A stretch of DNA of 64,000 nucleotides, from the NCBI GenBank assembly GCA_963921935.1, contig OY998176.1, positions 82,376,960 to 82,440,959 on the forward strand. The letters are read 5' to 3'. This document shows, one piece after another, positions 1-10,112 of this stretch. Under the pieces are notes generated by a model. The model did no database searches. It saw nothing but the letters and a program-made list of their open reading frames with translations, and was not told the origin of the DNA. Position 1 is the first letter of the stretch; each line of letters begins with the position of its first letter. The position numbers and the translations under genes were made by a program. This stretch comes from Galeruca laticollis. Lineage: Eukaryota > Arthropoda > Insecta > Coleoptera > Chrysomelidae.

Positions 1-665
1 TGTTCTTTCTTCCCTCTTGGCATGTGTGCTATTTCCATTCATTCCCCTATATAGCCTCCACCTCTCCTCGACTAGGAGGTGGATTGGTATTACACCAGAC
101 ACCACTTGTACCGCTTTAGCAGAGGCTGTACGGTATGCGCTGATGACTCTGAGTAGTTCTCTATATTTCTTAAACTTCATATATTCATGCCAGACGGGAG
201 CGCCATATAACAGAATGGACTGCACCACGCTGTATAACGTCTCTCTCTTTTTTGACCCAGGACTGAAACTAAATACTTCCTCCAGGGTGACCCCCAGGTA
301 TAGCAGGCACTTCTTGCGAGGTATTTCTGCTCCACCACACATAATTTTGATTCCTTCCTTCCCTCTCTGCCCTTTGAGAATGACCGCTTCTGATTTCTGA
401 GGAGCCAACTCCAGCTCGTTTTTCTTCATCCAGGAGTCTATGTGGTGCAACGTTTCGTTCCCTGCGTCTGCGTCTGCGTCTGCGTAAGTAGGTTAACTCC
501 CATCGGTACATGTTCGTTCAGCACATCATCGTATAGCACGTTCCACAGGGTAGGACCGAGTACTGAGCCCTGTGGAACTCCAGCCGTGACATCTAAACAT
601 AAGTCTTTCTCAATTTGCAAGGTACGAGTCGACGATATCTAGTAGGTAACTTGCCACTCCTCTTC
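1..665 (-). pseudogene. R1-like non-LTR retrotransposon, reverse transcriptase fragment
   Basis: Reading the complement gives the RT core motif AGVPQGSVLGPTLWNVLYDD (about 515-600), then a thumb region with LYGAPVW and RTASAKAVQVVSGVIP, the usual order in R1-clade LINEs. Several frameshifts are needed to follow it and the upstream stretch ASYLLDIVDSYLAN is out of frame with the core. The segment that should hold the YADD catalytic motif is missing: at about 461-485 there is instead a short run of a GTCTGC hexamer. The copy is cut by the window edge. It is a dead fragment; the clade call is by motif style only. Confidence 0.8.
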
Positions 666-3027
666 CATACTACATTTTATTTATATATTAATCTTATTTC
701 ATTCATTGGTAAGAAATGCCTCTCTACTAATAGCATTGTATTTGTTGATACCTATGTTTTAAAACAAACGGTTGCAATGATATAAAATTTAACGAAATCC
801 ATCATAATTTCACAATTTTGAAAATCGCGCTTAGTTTTCTTGCTATCTCAATAATGGTGGGTTGAGCCCCACTCTTTTTTACTTCGGTGAAATATAACGT
901 AAGAAGAGGGAGGGGGGTAAAAATAGCTAAAATCGATCTACAATTCCTCTAATAATTTTCGAGATATCCTGTAAAAAATTGTTTAAATTTATATCGGCAT
1001 ACCATGTTATTGATTACCTTCTTCTCAAACAAATACACATTTACTAAGAAAAGTTTCGTGAGTGAAAATACCAAAGTTAGTTTCGGCTTCAGGTCCGGTT
1101 TTATAATACCCGTCCAAACTGACAGGCTGGCAAATACACTAAACTCGTCGTTGTTTGCGAAGCACTCGAAATCCAATGACAATACAGTAGCTGACGAGAG
1201 GAGCGAGAAAATTCCTCGCTCCTCGTTTCCCCTGCCGCACCGAGAGCAGCGAGACCAAAACAAATACGGGGGATGTGTAATTACTTACCGGTAATGACAT
1301 ATTGTGGATAGAATAAACGATCTATTTATATTCAAGGATATTTATTTTCTTAGGTATTGGTAGGTGCATGTGTATTTTTGAGACGTCGTGGCATTCCTAT
1401 TGTAAACAAAGTCGTTTTTGGTTTTTATTTCATCTATAAGTACGTCAAGGTGAAATTTTACATGTCACATTACATGTGAGCGAATGAGAGTTTAAATTAT
1501 ACAGTGTGATTCTAAATTGTGCATTTTTCATAACTTCCGAAAATAGGACCTAATGGCATAGAAGCATAAAACCAAAACGAGGATAAATTGAATGAAAATT
1601 AGGAAATAGTTTCGGTGAATTTGACAGAAACAAAATAATAACGGGATTTGTCAAAAGATCTGTCGTGGGTCGATCGTTTAAATGGGCTGATCGAGATGTA
1701 CCTGAACGCTTATTTTCGAATTCACTAGAAGGCAACGTTCACCGGTGAACATTTTCTTATCAATTTCTCCTAGGAGCAAGCCCTGGAAAATATTCGAACT
1801 TTTGAATGCTTGAGAATACGAGTTCTCCACAGAGAAATCGTTTTATTGGGTTGCCAAATTTCGTTGAAACTTTGAACCAATGGCTAAATTAGAGCCCCGA
1901 TCAAATCGCATCAATCTTAACATTCGTGACAATAATTTGTGTTTTCGCTGTCACGTCAAACAAAATCATTTTAAAGGGTTGGATTATAATGGAATCTGTA
2001 AAATAGACTCCTCTCAATTCGGCTCAAAAAGAACTATTAATAGACCGAGTTATTTCTTGGTAGCTTACGTAACCGAAGAATCGTAAAGCAATTAAGATAT
2101 TCAATAATTTTAAAGTTATAAAGTTGATATGATAGCATTAATTAAAAATTGTTATCATTGCATTTTCTTACTATTCTCCTTGTGTCCAGAGCGGAGGCTC
2201 GAGTCGGCTGTACCGTACAATTTGAATTATATATTCTGCTAGGGCCTTTGTGACCCGAAAATACTTTATAAACGGTCTTTCAGGCAAACCAAACGGATTT
2301 TAATTTTGACGCATTCGGCGGGCTGTAAAATTAGCATCTTCTTCCACTATTTCCATATTTTCTAACAAAAGGATGGCACAAAGTGCTTCGACTTCATAAA
2401 TTTCCAATACTTATTTAACTACAAACTTAATTTACGCCGATATGACAATGTACAGGATAAGCCTTTCTCCCTTTACCAGAGAGAAGTGAACACTCTCTAA
2501 ATTTCGAAAATACAATTTTTAGATTTTCAAGAGCAATCTCTGCACTTTTCTCATGAGAATCGGTTCCTACGACCTCAAAAATAAGCGTCCAGGGTAGGTA
2601 CATCGCGATACTCTGACATTTCTCTATTTCCCTGTCAAATAAGTGCTAAATCCTTCAAAGCGTTTGTTGATCTGCCCGGTCAATGGTCATGATTGGGCAA
2701 ATCGATTCTGTTAGCTTGGGTTAAGTAAGTTATGGTAACACTTATTCTATTAGGAAATAAAAAGAAGTTTAGATGATAATGATTATAAAATACTTAAAAC
2801 GATCGGTATCTTGAGACACCTGTGTCTCTTCAAAATAACATAAAAATGTTGATTCACATAATGATAAGATTGGTTCACGTGAACTTTAATAAACTCAGCA
2901 TATAAAGGCAGCTGTTATAAACATCAAACATCTTTATTCCACTCAGCTATATCGACATATATTAGAGAGATCCATTGCCGACACGGATGGTGCAGTGGAT
3001 AAAAATTCGGTAATCAAGTATGTACCT
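666..3027. other. Intronic/intergenic DNA without recognised gene
   Basis: No ORF here reads as a known protein. The frames near 949-1294 look like shadows. A short perfect-stem inverted repeat (ACGAGAGGAGCGAG / CTCGCTCCTCGT) sits at 1194-1226. A TATAAAGG at about 2901 is not followed by a convincing coding region. Presumed to be an upstream intron of scro. Confidence 0.5.
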
Positions 3028-4004
3028 CCCAGATAACACAAGTACGTACCTAAAACGACCATTTGCCTTAGGACGTCCTGGGGAGATCTTATTTTACTAA
3101 ATCATACGTCCCTTGAAAGTCCTAATTAGAACATCCCATGTACGCCTCTCTCAAGTACGTCCTCTTATTTTTTTAATAAACCTGCTTATGATTTTTTTAA
3201 TGGGCACAGGAAAATCATCAAAAATAAATACCATAATGTCTCTATATACATTTATTTAAATATTTTTATTGTACATTTACTAATAGACAAAGTTAATACC
3301 TACTTACATAATAATTGAGTATAGTTATTACATATAATGAGGATACAAAGGTTAGAATCTATTTAGTGCCTTAAAAACATCTTTTGGAAAAACTTTCTGT
3401 ACTTTCTGTTGAGTTATTGGCACTTGTTCTGAGCATAGTTTAATTTTTGTTTGAAAATAAGGTTTGAGGTTATGGACTTCATTAGGTCCATTTAAAATTA
3501 TTTCTTTATTAAATATATCATTACTGCTATCACTACTACTATAATGATGCTCTTCAAAGTCGATGTCAGAGAATACCCAGAGGGCTCACAGCAAACACAA
3601 AAATATTCTTGCACAAATAATCACAACTAATCGATCATAACACAACTTAAAAAATACATACAATCAAACAAAATTGCGACTAACGCACAAGCGAGTGGCG
3701 AAGTAGCGAATGTGCTGCCACGTATCCGTATTGAATGAATAAAAAACCAAATCATTATCGCTAAATTTAAAAAAATGTCTTAAAATGGAGATATTACCTA
3801 CGTATTTTTTTGGGTTTTGATGATTATGTATCTACCAGCAGTACATAACTCCATTTTTTAATATGATTTCCCAACTTTTGGTTCTAATTTGTGCGTCCCC
3901 AAGACGTAGTTACAAATTGGAAAGTCCCTAGTACGTACAAATTAGATCTGGGACCAACTTAGAACTTAATATGTACGTCCTAAGAATATCCTGTGCTGTC
4001 TGGG
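3028..4004. mobile_element. Inverted-repeat element with CCCAGATAACACA ends
   Basis: The left end reads CCCAGATAACACAAGTACGT and the right end, complemented, reads CCCAGACAGCACAGGATATT, so the first 13 bases match at 11. Both ends carry repeated subterminal copies of the octamer family TACGTCC(T)/AGGACGTA (for example near 3041, 3072, 3106, 3161, 3893, 3935 and 3973). The middle contains a short minus-strand reading frame listed separately. A target duplication is not obvious. It shares its terminal motif with the element at 9748-10060. The family is not identified. Confidence 0.6.
3352..3583 (-). CDS. Unrecognised short reading frame inside the CCCAGATA element
   Basis: The complement is open for about 75 codons and ends at a TAA (3352-3354). 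It has a plausible protein-like composition: acidic/serine-rich (FSDIDFEEHHYSSSDSSNDI) followed by a lysine- and glutamine-rich end (ITQQKVQKVFPKDVFKALNRF truncated here to its sense). There is no ATG at the beginning, and a stop lies just upstream, so it could be the last exon of a transposon protein or chance. I do not recognise it and propose no function. Confidence 0.25.
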
Positions 4005-4939
4005 CTGTTTGTTTGTTTTGACTGGCTGTCACTGTAAGTTGAGTTAAGCAATCATGCATTTTCCATTAATTTTTCTAGAAAACAATAGTATTGACCTATT
4101 TATTAGATTTTTGTATTATTATATGGAAACTACGATATTTTTTTGATCTCCCACAAGCTATACAGCGAAAATTTTTGCTCCCACGCTATTTTTTCATGAA
4201 AGTTATTGCAGTTACTTACAAACAATTCTCTTTATAAACCAAGCATTATCTAGGTAGACCTAAAAATGTCTAATTCCCGAGATCAATTTCAATTTTTAAA
4301 CTGATATTTTCAATTTTTAAATTGATATTTTCATTTTGAAAACTGTCAATATTTATCACCGAAGAGAACAACTTCCCTAAAAGTATCCGTTTCTACTCCA
4401 GTTCAGCTGCCCCTTTGTAACAAAAGAAATCGTCAACCATTATTCTAACGTTTATACAAGAGTATCCCTGCCTTATATCTAAAATTGCAAGGGACATTTA
4501 CAAAATAAATATTTACTTTTTGTATACTGCGAATCATATATTTGGTGGATATAAGTGGGAGTTTCAGTTACTGTTTTGTAATCAACACCTACATTTAAAT
4601 GTTACTTATTATCTATTAGTTAATCCATTTTCACTGTATATCCAAGTAAAAATCTGATTGACAAGATGTTGAAAGAACTACCAAAAATTAAGTTTATCAA
4701 CCAATTACTATGTTATAAGCTCATATAAACCAACCGCTTGGTACCCTTTAATGTGGTAATAAAACACTCAAAATACTTTATTTGTTTGTTAAGATTTAGA
4801 TCATCTTCACGCTAATATACAAAACATTGTGATTATTTTTTTTTCTTGGCGAAGACAAATTAAACCATAATAAAGATGTTTGTAGACAGTGAAAATATCT
4901 GAAATAAGGGAATAATGTCATATACAGGGTGGCCCATTA
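4005..4939. other. AT-rich DNA, no gene seen
   Basis: No ORF of note and no repeat structure that I can place. Ends against the DD82E-like element. Confidence 0.5.
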
Positions 4940-5408
4940 TACTCCGTTTTTAAAAGGAATGGAGTAATAAATCACTCATTTTGGCCGGAACCATAGGCGT
5001 ACCACATTTAGTCATTTAAAAAAAGTTAAGGCTTCTAAAATTATCTCATTTCCGGAAATAACCGTTTTGTAATATTATTTAAAATGAAATTTCAAATTAT
5101 CAATAATATAATAAACTGTGGATTATATCACTGACATCAATTTTCCAGAAAATTTATTATTATGTATAAAAGGGCGTAGACGAGTCCCTCCACTAAGCTC
5201 CAGGTAGTTATAATCCTACATATAATAAATTTTAATAACAATTTTATACAAATACCCCATTTGCCGATTATTTCACCCAATTAGCAGGTAATTGAAGAAA
5301 CTTGACAAACAGGTAGCTCAAAAATGGTTTTATTATTGTGAAATATAGTCTTTTCAGTTCTAAGAAAATGCCCCCATAATACAATGTACTTACTAGAACT
5401 TTTCAACT

Positions 5409-5450
5409 ATAAAAGTAGCGGAGAGGTTGAATATTTTCAATTTACAGTTC
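5409..5450 (+). promoter_or_regulatory. Candidate core promoter of the DD82E-like transposase
   Basis: A TATAAAAG box at about 5409 is followed some 35 bases later by TTTACAGTTCAT, a fair insect initiator. The first ATG of the reconstructed transposase lies about 190 bases downstream. Spacing fits a TATA-Inr promoter; no other support. Confidence 0.4.
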
Positions 5451-5639
5451 ATCTGTTCTGGAGAAACTGCTGTGTTGATTGATTTCCCCATTATTACTGT
5501 TATTTGTTATTATTTTTTACCGTTATTGTTAACTGGTGTTTATTTTTGTTCATCTATATAAGTTCTCTTCTCATCACACGAGACAAACACCTAACTACAC
5601 GTTCCAACTATATAGTGTTCCAACCAAATTCGACCAGAT

Positions 5640-7000
5640 ATGGAGGATTTATCACCATCTAAGCGACCTAAAGTTGGCCCATTGTCGCTGAATTAAAAAA
5701 ATCTGATATTAAATTGCTATTCCTCGTTGAAGAACGAAGAAATTAGAAGAAAAATCATGAATTTGACAGGAAGTGTTGATGAAACAACTGTGGAGATTAC
5801 TGCAACAATGATGGGTGTTTCAAAAACAACAATTTATAATTTAATGAAGGAGAAAAAAAATGGAAACATCACAGCCTCAGCAAAGTCCCCAGGCCGACCC
5901 AAACTTGAAATAGATGACGACTTGAAGAATGGAATAAGGCGTAAGGTGCATGCTTTTTTCTTTAGAAAAGAGATCCCAACTCTCTCCAAAATTATGGCTT
6001 TGGTTCAAGAAGATTCAGATTTTCCGAAAATATCTCGAAGTACATTATGGAAAATTTTGAAGGAACTTGGATTTGAGTATAAAAAAATTATCGGAATGCA
6101 ATGTTGATTGATAGAGACGACATTGTCATTTGGAGGAGGAGTTAATTGCGCAATATTCGGAAAGCAAGACTAGATCAAAAACGAATTTATTATTTGGGTG
6201 AGACTTGGTTAAATGAAGGTCATACTGTTTCAATGCTTTGGCAAGACACGAATGTCAAAAGTCGGAGGCAGGCAGCTCTTGAAGGGTGGTCAACAGGCCT
6301 CAATCCACCAGCAGGAAAAGGACGTCGACTCATCATTACTCATATCGGAAGTGCCGAAGGTTTTGTTAAAGGTGGATTGTTGTGCTTTGAGTCGAAGCAA
6401 ACCGGAGATTATCATGAAGATATGAATGCAGACATTTTCGAAGAATATTTCTCACAAATGTTAGATCTAATTCCAACGGGCTCAGTCATTGTTATGGATA
6501 ACGCAAGTTATCACTCCAGGTTAGTGGAGAAATTACCTTCAACTGCATGGCGTAAACAAGATATCCACGGTTGGCTAACCTCGAAAAATATTGAATGCCC
6601 AGATAACCCGCTGAAAAATGAGCTCTTGCAACTGGCCAATTCACATAAACACAAATATAGTAGATAGGTTGTAGATCAAATGGCATCAGCGCGTGGTATA
6701 ACGGTGCTGAGGCTTCCTCCTTATTACTGTCAACCCAATCCCATAGAATTAATATGGGCCCAAGTGAAAGGGGAAGTTTCAAGAAAGAATACGACATTCA
6801 AAATGAGTGACGTAAAAGTTTTATTCGAAGACGCGTTAGGTAACGTAACCAAAGAAAACTGGAAGAAATGTGTTGAACACGTGATACAAGAAGAACTAAA
6901 TATGTGGGAAATGGATCATATATGTGAACACATGATTGAACCATTTATAATCAATGTTAATAATGGAAGCTCAACAGAATCGTCTGATTCTGATATATAG
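5640..7000 (+). pseudogene. DD82E-like transposase, broken
   Basis: The N-terminus starts at ATG 5640 (MEDLSPSKRPKVGPL) and can be followed through a helix-turn-helix region (ATMMGVSKTTIYNLMKEK, about 5805-5860) and a catalytic domain to a stop at 7000. At least two frameshifts (near 5690-5735 and about 6090), a TAA at about 6144 and a TAG at 6665-6667 break it. The second catalytic Asp is in VIVMDNASYH and the Glu in PNPIELIWAQ; I count 82 residues between them, including the stop codon position. The first catalytic site reads YYLGETWLN where the family has DETW, so the Asp is replaced by Gly. Inactive on three grounds. Confidence 0.85.
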
Positions 7001-7552
7001 ACTAGTTTTTGTGTTAATTATTACTATTATTTGTTAGACTTTTTTTTTATAAATATTACATTAATTCGTACTTTACTCCTGCATTTTTCTTTTTTCCTCT
7101 CCTATTGTAAACGGTATATTAGTAGTAAAGTTGATACCTAGTGCAAAAAAATTTGCTATTTTTTATATAATATTTTATGTTTATTGTTTATTCATAGGAA
7201 TACAAAAAATGTGTTTTTATTGAATCGATATTGTGAACTCTTTTGAATAGTTTTCGTAATTATAATTTCATTTTGCCTTCATATTCATATACCAAGTTTG
7301 TTTTGTCCTGATGACACGCCTCTGAGGATTAAATTGTTTATTTGTTCATTCAAATACAATAGAGCGACCCTTTCAATACAATAGGTGACCCAACCGAATA
7401 CAGAGTTACGGGGTGTCTACCTGAAATTCGTAACAAATGAGAAATTTTAGTACAAAATTAGATAAACTTCGGAGATATTTTATTATACACGCTGTATCGG
7501 TTTTGCATACCTAATGAGCTTTTATTACTCCATGCCTTTTAAAAACGGACTT

Positions 7553-7875
7553 TAGTGTTTGGAAGAGCAAGAAAGGATAAGCAATACAAAGAAATGTTTT
7601 AAATAAAGATTGTGGTATTTGCGCTTTGGCATTTCCAAAATATTTTGAGATATACTGTATACTGTATTCATGTTTTTAACAAATTTGCGCTGAATGTGAA
7701 GTTTAAAATACTTTTATTGCCATTAATTTTATGTGACAAAATCAAACCAGTCATTTTCTACCTTCAAGAACTGTAATAATAAAGAATAAATAAATAGGGT
7801 ACCTATAAAACTCAAAATAAATAAATTGATCTAATAACGAACAACAGACAAGAAAGAACTAAAAACGTTTGATAA
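7553..7875. other. No gene seen
   Basis: Short AT-rich stretch between two transposon remnants; nothing recognised. Confidence 0.4.
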
Positions 7876-8160
7876 CTATTTTATTAAATGTTCAAAATGA
7901 CCACCATTTACATCCATACAGTAATGTATGCGATCTTCAAAAGCTCCACTAGCACAATGAAACAACATATCGACATCAGCAGTTGGGAAAACCTCTCTGA
8001 TTCTATTCTTCATGTTTTCGTTCGTTGTCACGAGTGTTTTGTATACTTGTTCTTTGATGTAACCTCACCAAAAATATCCATTTTTGTTAGTTCTGATGAA
8101 CGAGGTGGCCATTTATGGGGTCCTCCTCTACCTATCTGTCGTCCGGGAAATTCACTAGGT
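7876..8160 (-). pseudogene. Mariner-type transposase, C-terminal remnant
   Basis: The complement reads FPGRQIGRGGPHKWPPRSSE, then after a frameshift near 8070 EQVYKTLVTTNENMKNRIRE and ends DVNGGHFEHLIK with a TAG at 7876-7878. This is the characteristic tail of a widespread arthropod transposase group in which WPPRSPDLTPLDFF follows a GP/GRRGP motif. The catalytic Asp pair before it is absent, and the PDLTPLD segment has decayed to SELTKMD. No inverted ends were found. Confidence 0.75.
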
Positions 8161-8398
8161 ATATAATAATAAGTTAGATTATGTACTTCCCTAGCTGTTG
8201 TAGGTATAAATAACCTAGCTATATGTTTTTTAATAAAAACTACTTATTATATATCTATATACCTGCAACAAATAACTCCACTTTATCACACGCTGTTTCT
8301 AATTTCTTCCTCACAAATAATACAAAGATAATCACTTCGACAATATGACAGCCGACAATTGACATTACATTATTTCATGGACATTCCAGAATTATTGG

Positions 8399-9300
8399 AG
8401 GGCAAAAGAAAAACTATATCCAATAGAAGCTTTAAGTATGATTAAACCATATCAAATACAAATTCAAAGTTCAGAAAAATTACCTTGCTTAATATATCAT
8501 ATAACCAAAGATAATACAAATAAAAATAATCTATTTAAAGCAGAAACAGAAAATCTAAACTTTGCTTTTTCATCCAAATTAGCTTCACTTACTAATATTT
8601 GCAATGCAGAAGTAGCAGCAATTAATAAAGGAATAATTAGGTAAGTATCTGTATAGAGAAAAAATTAAAAAACTTTATTTTCTTCACAAACTCTATAAGT
8701 GCCATCCAAACATTAACCAAAATAGGTCTTAATAGTAAAGCTGATTATACCTCTCTAATTAGGTACTAAGCAAATGATAATTGATACAAATTTAACTGGG
8801 ATTATGTTGGATACCGGGACATTCAGGAATTCAGGAGAATGAACAGGTTGGTCGCCTAGCAAGAATGGGGTGCTCATTGAACATCCCAGCAAACATATCA
8901 ATACAGAATGATGAGCTAATCACTAAACTAAAACAATCGATAAAAGATAGACATAACTAATGGTGGAAATTATTATTTAACAAAGAAGGAAGCTGGTACA
9001 AGGAAATTCAATCAAACCATCCAAGTTTTCCTTGGTTGAAAACCATTGCATACATAGACAGAAGACACGAATATCATCCGAATGAGAACAGGGCAATATT
9101 TATATGGTTCGCATCTATATAGACTTAAAATAATAGATCATGCTTGGTGTGAATGCGGACAGGAAGGAACACTAGATCATATTTTTCTTGATTGCCCAAT
9201 AAACAAAACAAATAATTGAAATCTAAAACAATAACTAGAAAAAATAGGGCGCACAGTCACATCAAGCATAAAAAAATACAAAAAAACGTAAACTAAGACC
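8399..9300 (+). pseudogene. Jockey-like LINE, RNase H and C-terminal remnant
   Basis: From about 8399 the reading is YWRAKEKLYPIEALSMIKPY, leading into an RNase H domain: the Glu in NICNAEVAAINKG, and after a frameshift the late motif IPGHSGIQENEQVGRLARMG (about 8808-8870). The end of the protein has RTGQYLYGS-like and ECGQEGTLDHIFLDCP-like stretches (about 9080-9200), the zinc-knuckle-like tail of Jockey/I-type elements. Many stops and frameshifts. The RT domain is missing (5' truncation), as usual for LINE copies. Confidence 0.75.
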
Positions 9301-9747
9301 AAGTTAAGTTAATAATACAGTTCTTAGATATAAATAAAAGGAATATAAAAAAACTAGTTAATATCTTAAATAATTCAATGATGAATCTTAAATATTAATA
9401 TTCTTATCTAATTTCCTTTACCCATCCCAAAAATTCCGTTTTCCGAGGCAACTCCTCGAACTAGTGGAATGCTCCACTGTTGCCCTGTGGAGCGAGAAAA
9501 GTGTATTACCTTATCTGTTACTAACACCGTCTATCCTTATACAATGCTAACACTCCGTTACCAGTGAAAATAGAAATAGTGTGTAACAAAAATAGTATCG
9601 AAACTAAAAAAGAACATATACATACCTATGTGTGCGTATTTATGTTTGCATACTTATAAATAGTTGTGTGAACCGTATTGCATCATTGCTACGAGCAAGA
9701 TTCATGCAATACAAAGAAATGTGCTGGCGAATGCACTAAGCTTGCAA
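9301..9747. other. Possible LINE 3' end and unassigned sequence
   Basis: About 9440-9500 contains small inverted repeats (GGCAAC ... GTTGCC and GTGGA ... TCCAC). No coding region recognised. Confidence 0.35.
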
Positions 9748-10060
9748 GCCAATAACACAAAAAATAAGAAGAATATGAGGAACATTCCAGAATATTTATC
9801 TCAGGACCTCCTAAGAATGTAATCCTATTAGAATATTCACATGAAAGAATCTATGAATGTTCGCAACATTCTGAAAATATTATTTCAGGAACATTTTGAA
9901 ATAAATCATCTCAGGAGATTCTAGGATGCCCGAATATTATTAGAATATCTCCCGGGAACAACCAATGAATGTTCGCAACATTCCAAGAACATTACTTGAA
10001 TATTCTACAAAATGACGATTTCGCACCTTATGGGAATATTCTGAGAATGTGCTATTTGGG
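9748..10060. mobile_element. 313-bp MITE with CCCAAATAGCACA ends
   Basis: The left end reads GCCAATAACACA and the right end, complemented, CCCAAATAGCACATTCTCAG. The interior is packed with palindrome-like octamers GAATATTC, GAATGTTC and GGAACATTCC (for example near 9781, 9832, 9856, 9966 and 10034), in both orientations. No coding capacity. The terminal motif matches the 3028-4004 element but the subterminal repeat is a different word. Target duplication not identified. Confidence 0.6.
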
Positions 10061-10112
10061 TATGTAGGTACCTAATACCTACCAAAAGCTCGTGCAGCTA
10101 TCATAATATATA

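Larger units (their letters stand above)
4940..7552 (+). mobile_element. Tc1/mariner superfamily element, DD82E-like
   Basis: Inverted ends: left TACTCCGTTTTTAAAAGGAA (from 4940) and right, complemented, AAGTCCGTTTTTAAAAGGCA (to 7552), both continuing into TGGAGTAATAAA. TA dinucleotides flank the match (4938-4939 and 7553-7554), as expected for this superfamily. An upstream CAGGGTGGCCCATTA (4925-4939) resembles a further mariner-type end but has no partner on the right. The element carries one broken transposase gene. The placement in the DD82E group rests on my count of residues between the second and third catalytic residues. Confidence 0.85.

Noticed and set aside
949..1294. Overlapping ORFs on both strands around 1.0-1.3 kb
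   Set aside because: No motif, both strands open by chance, palindrome at 1194-1226 inside.
2977..3027. tRNA/SINE-like A box (GGATGGTGCAGTGGAT)
   Set aside because: No B box (GGTTCGANTCC) follows at the right distance, even when the 3028-4004 element is removed; no cloverleaf.
9780..10060. Cluster of heat-shock-element-like GAAnnTTC dyads
   Set aside because: Better explained as subterminal repeats of a MITE with defined inverted ends; no gene nearby to regulate.
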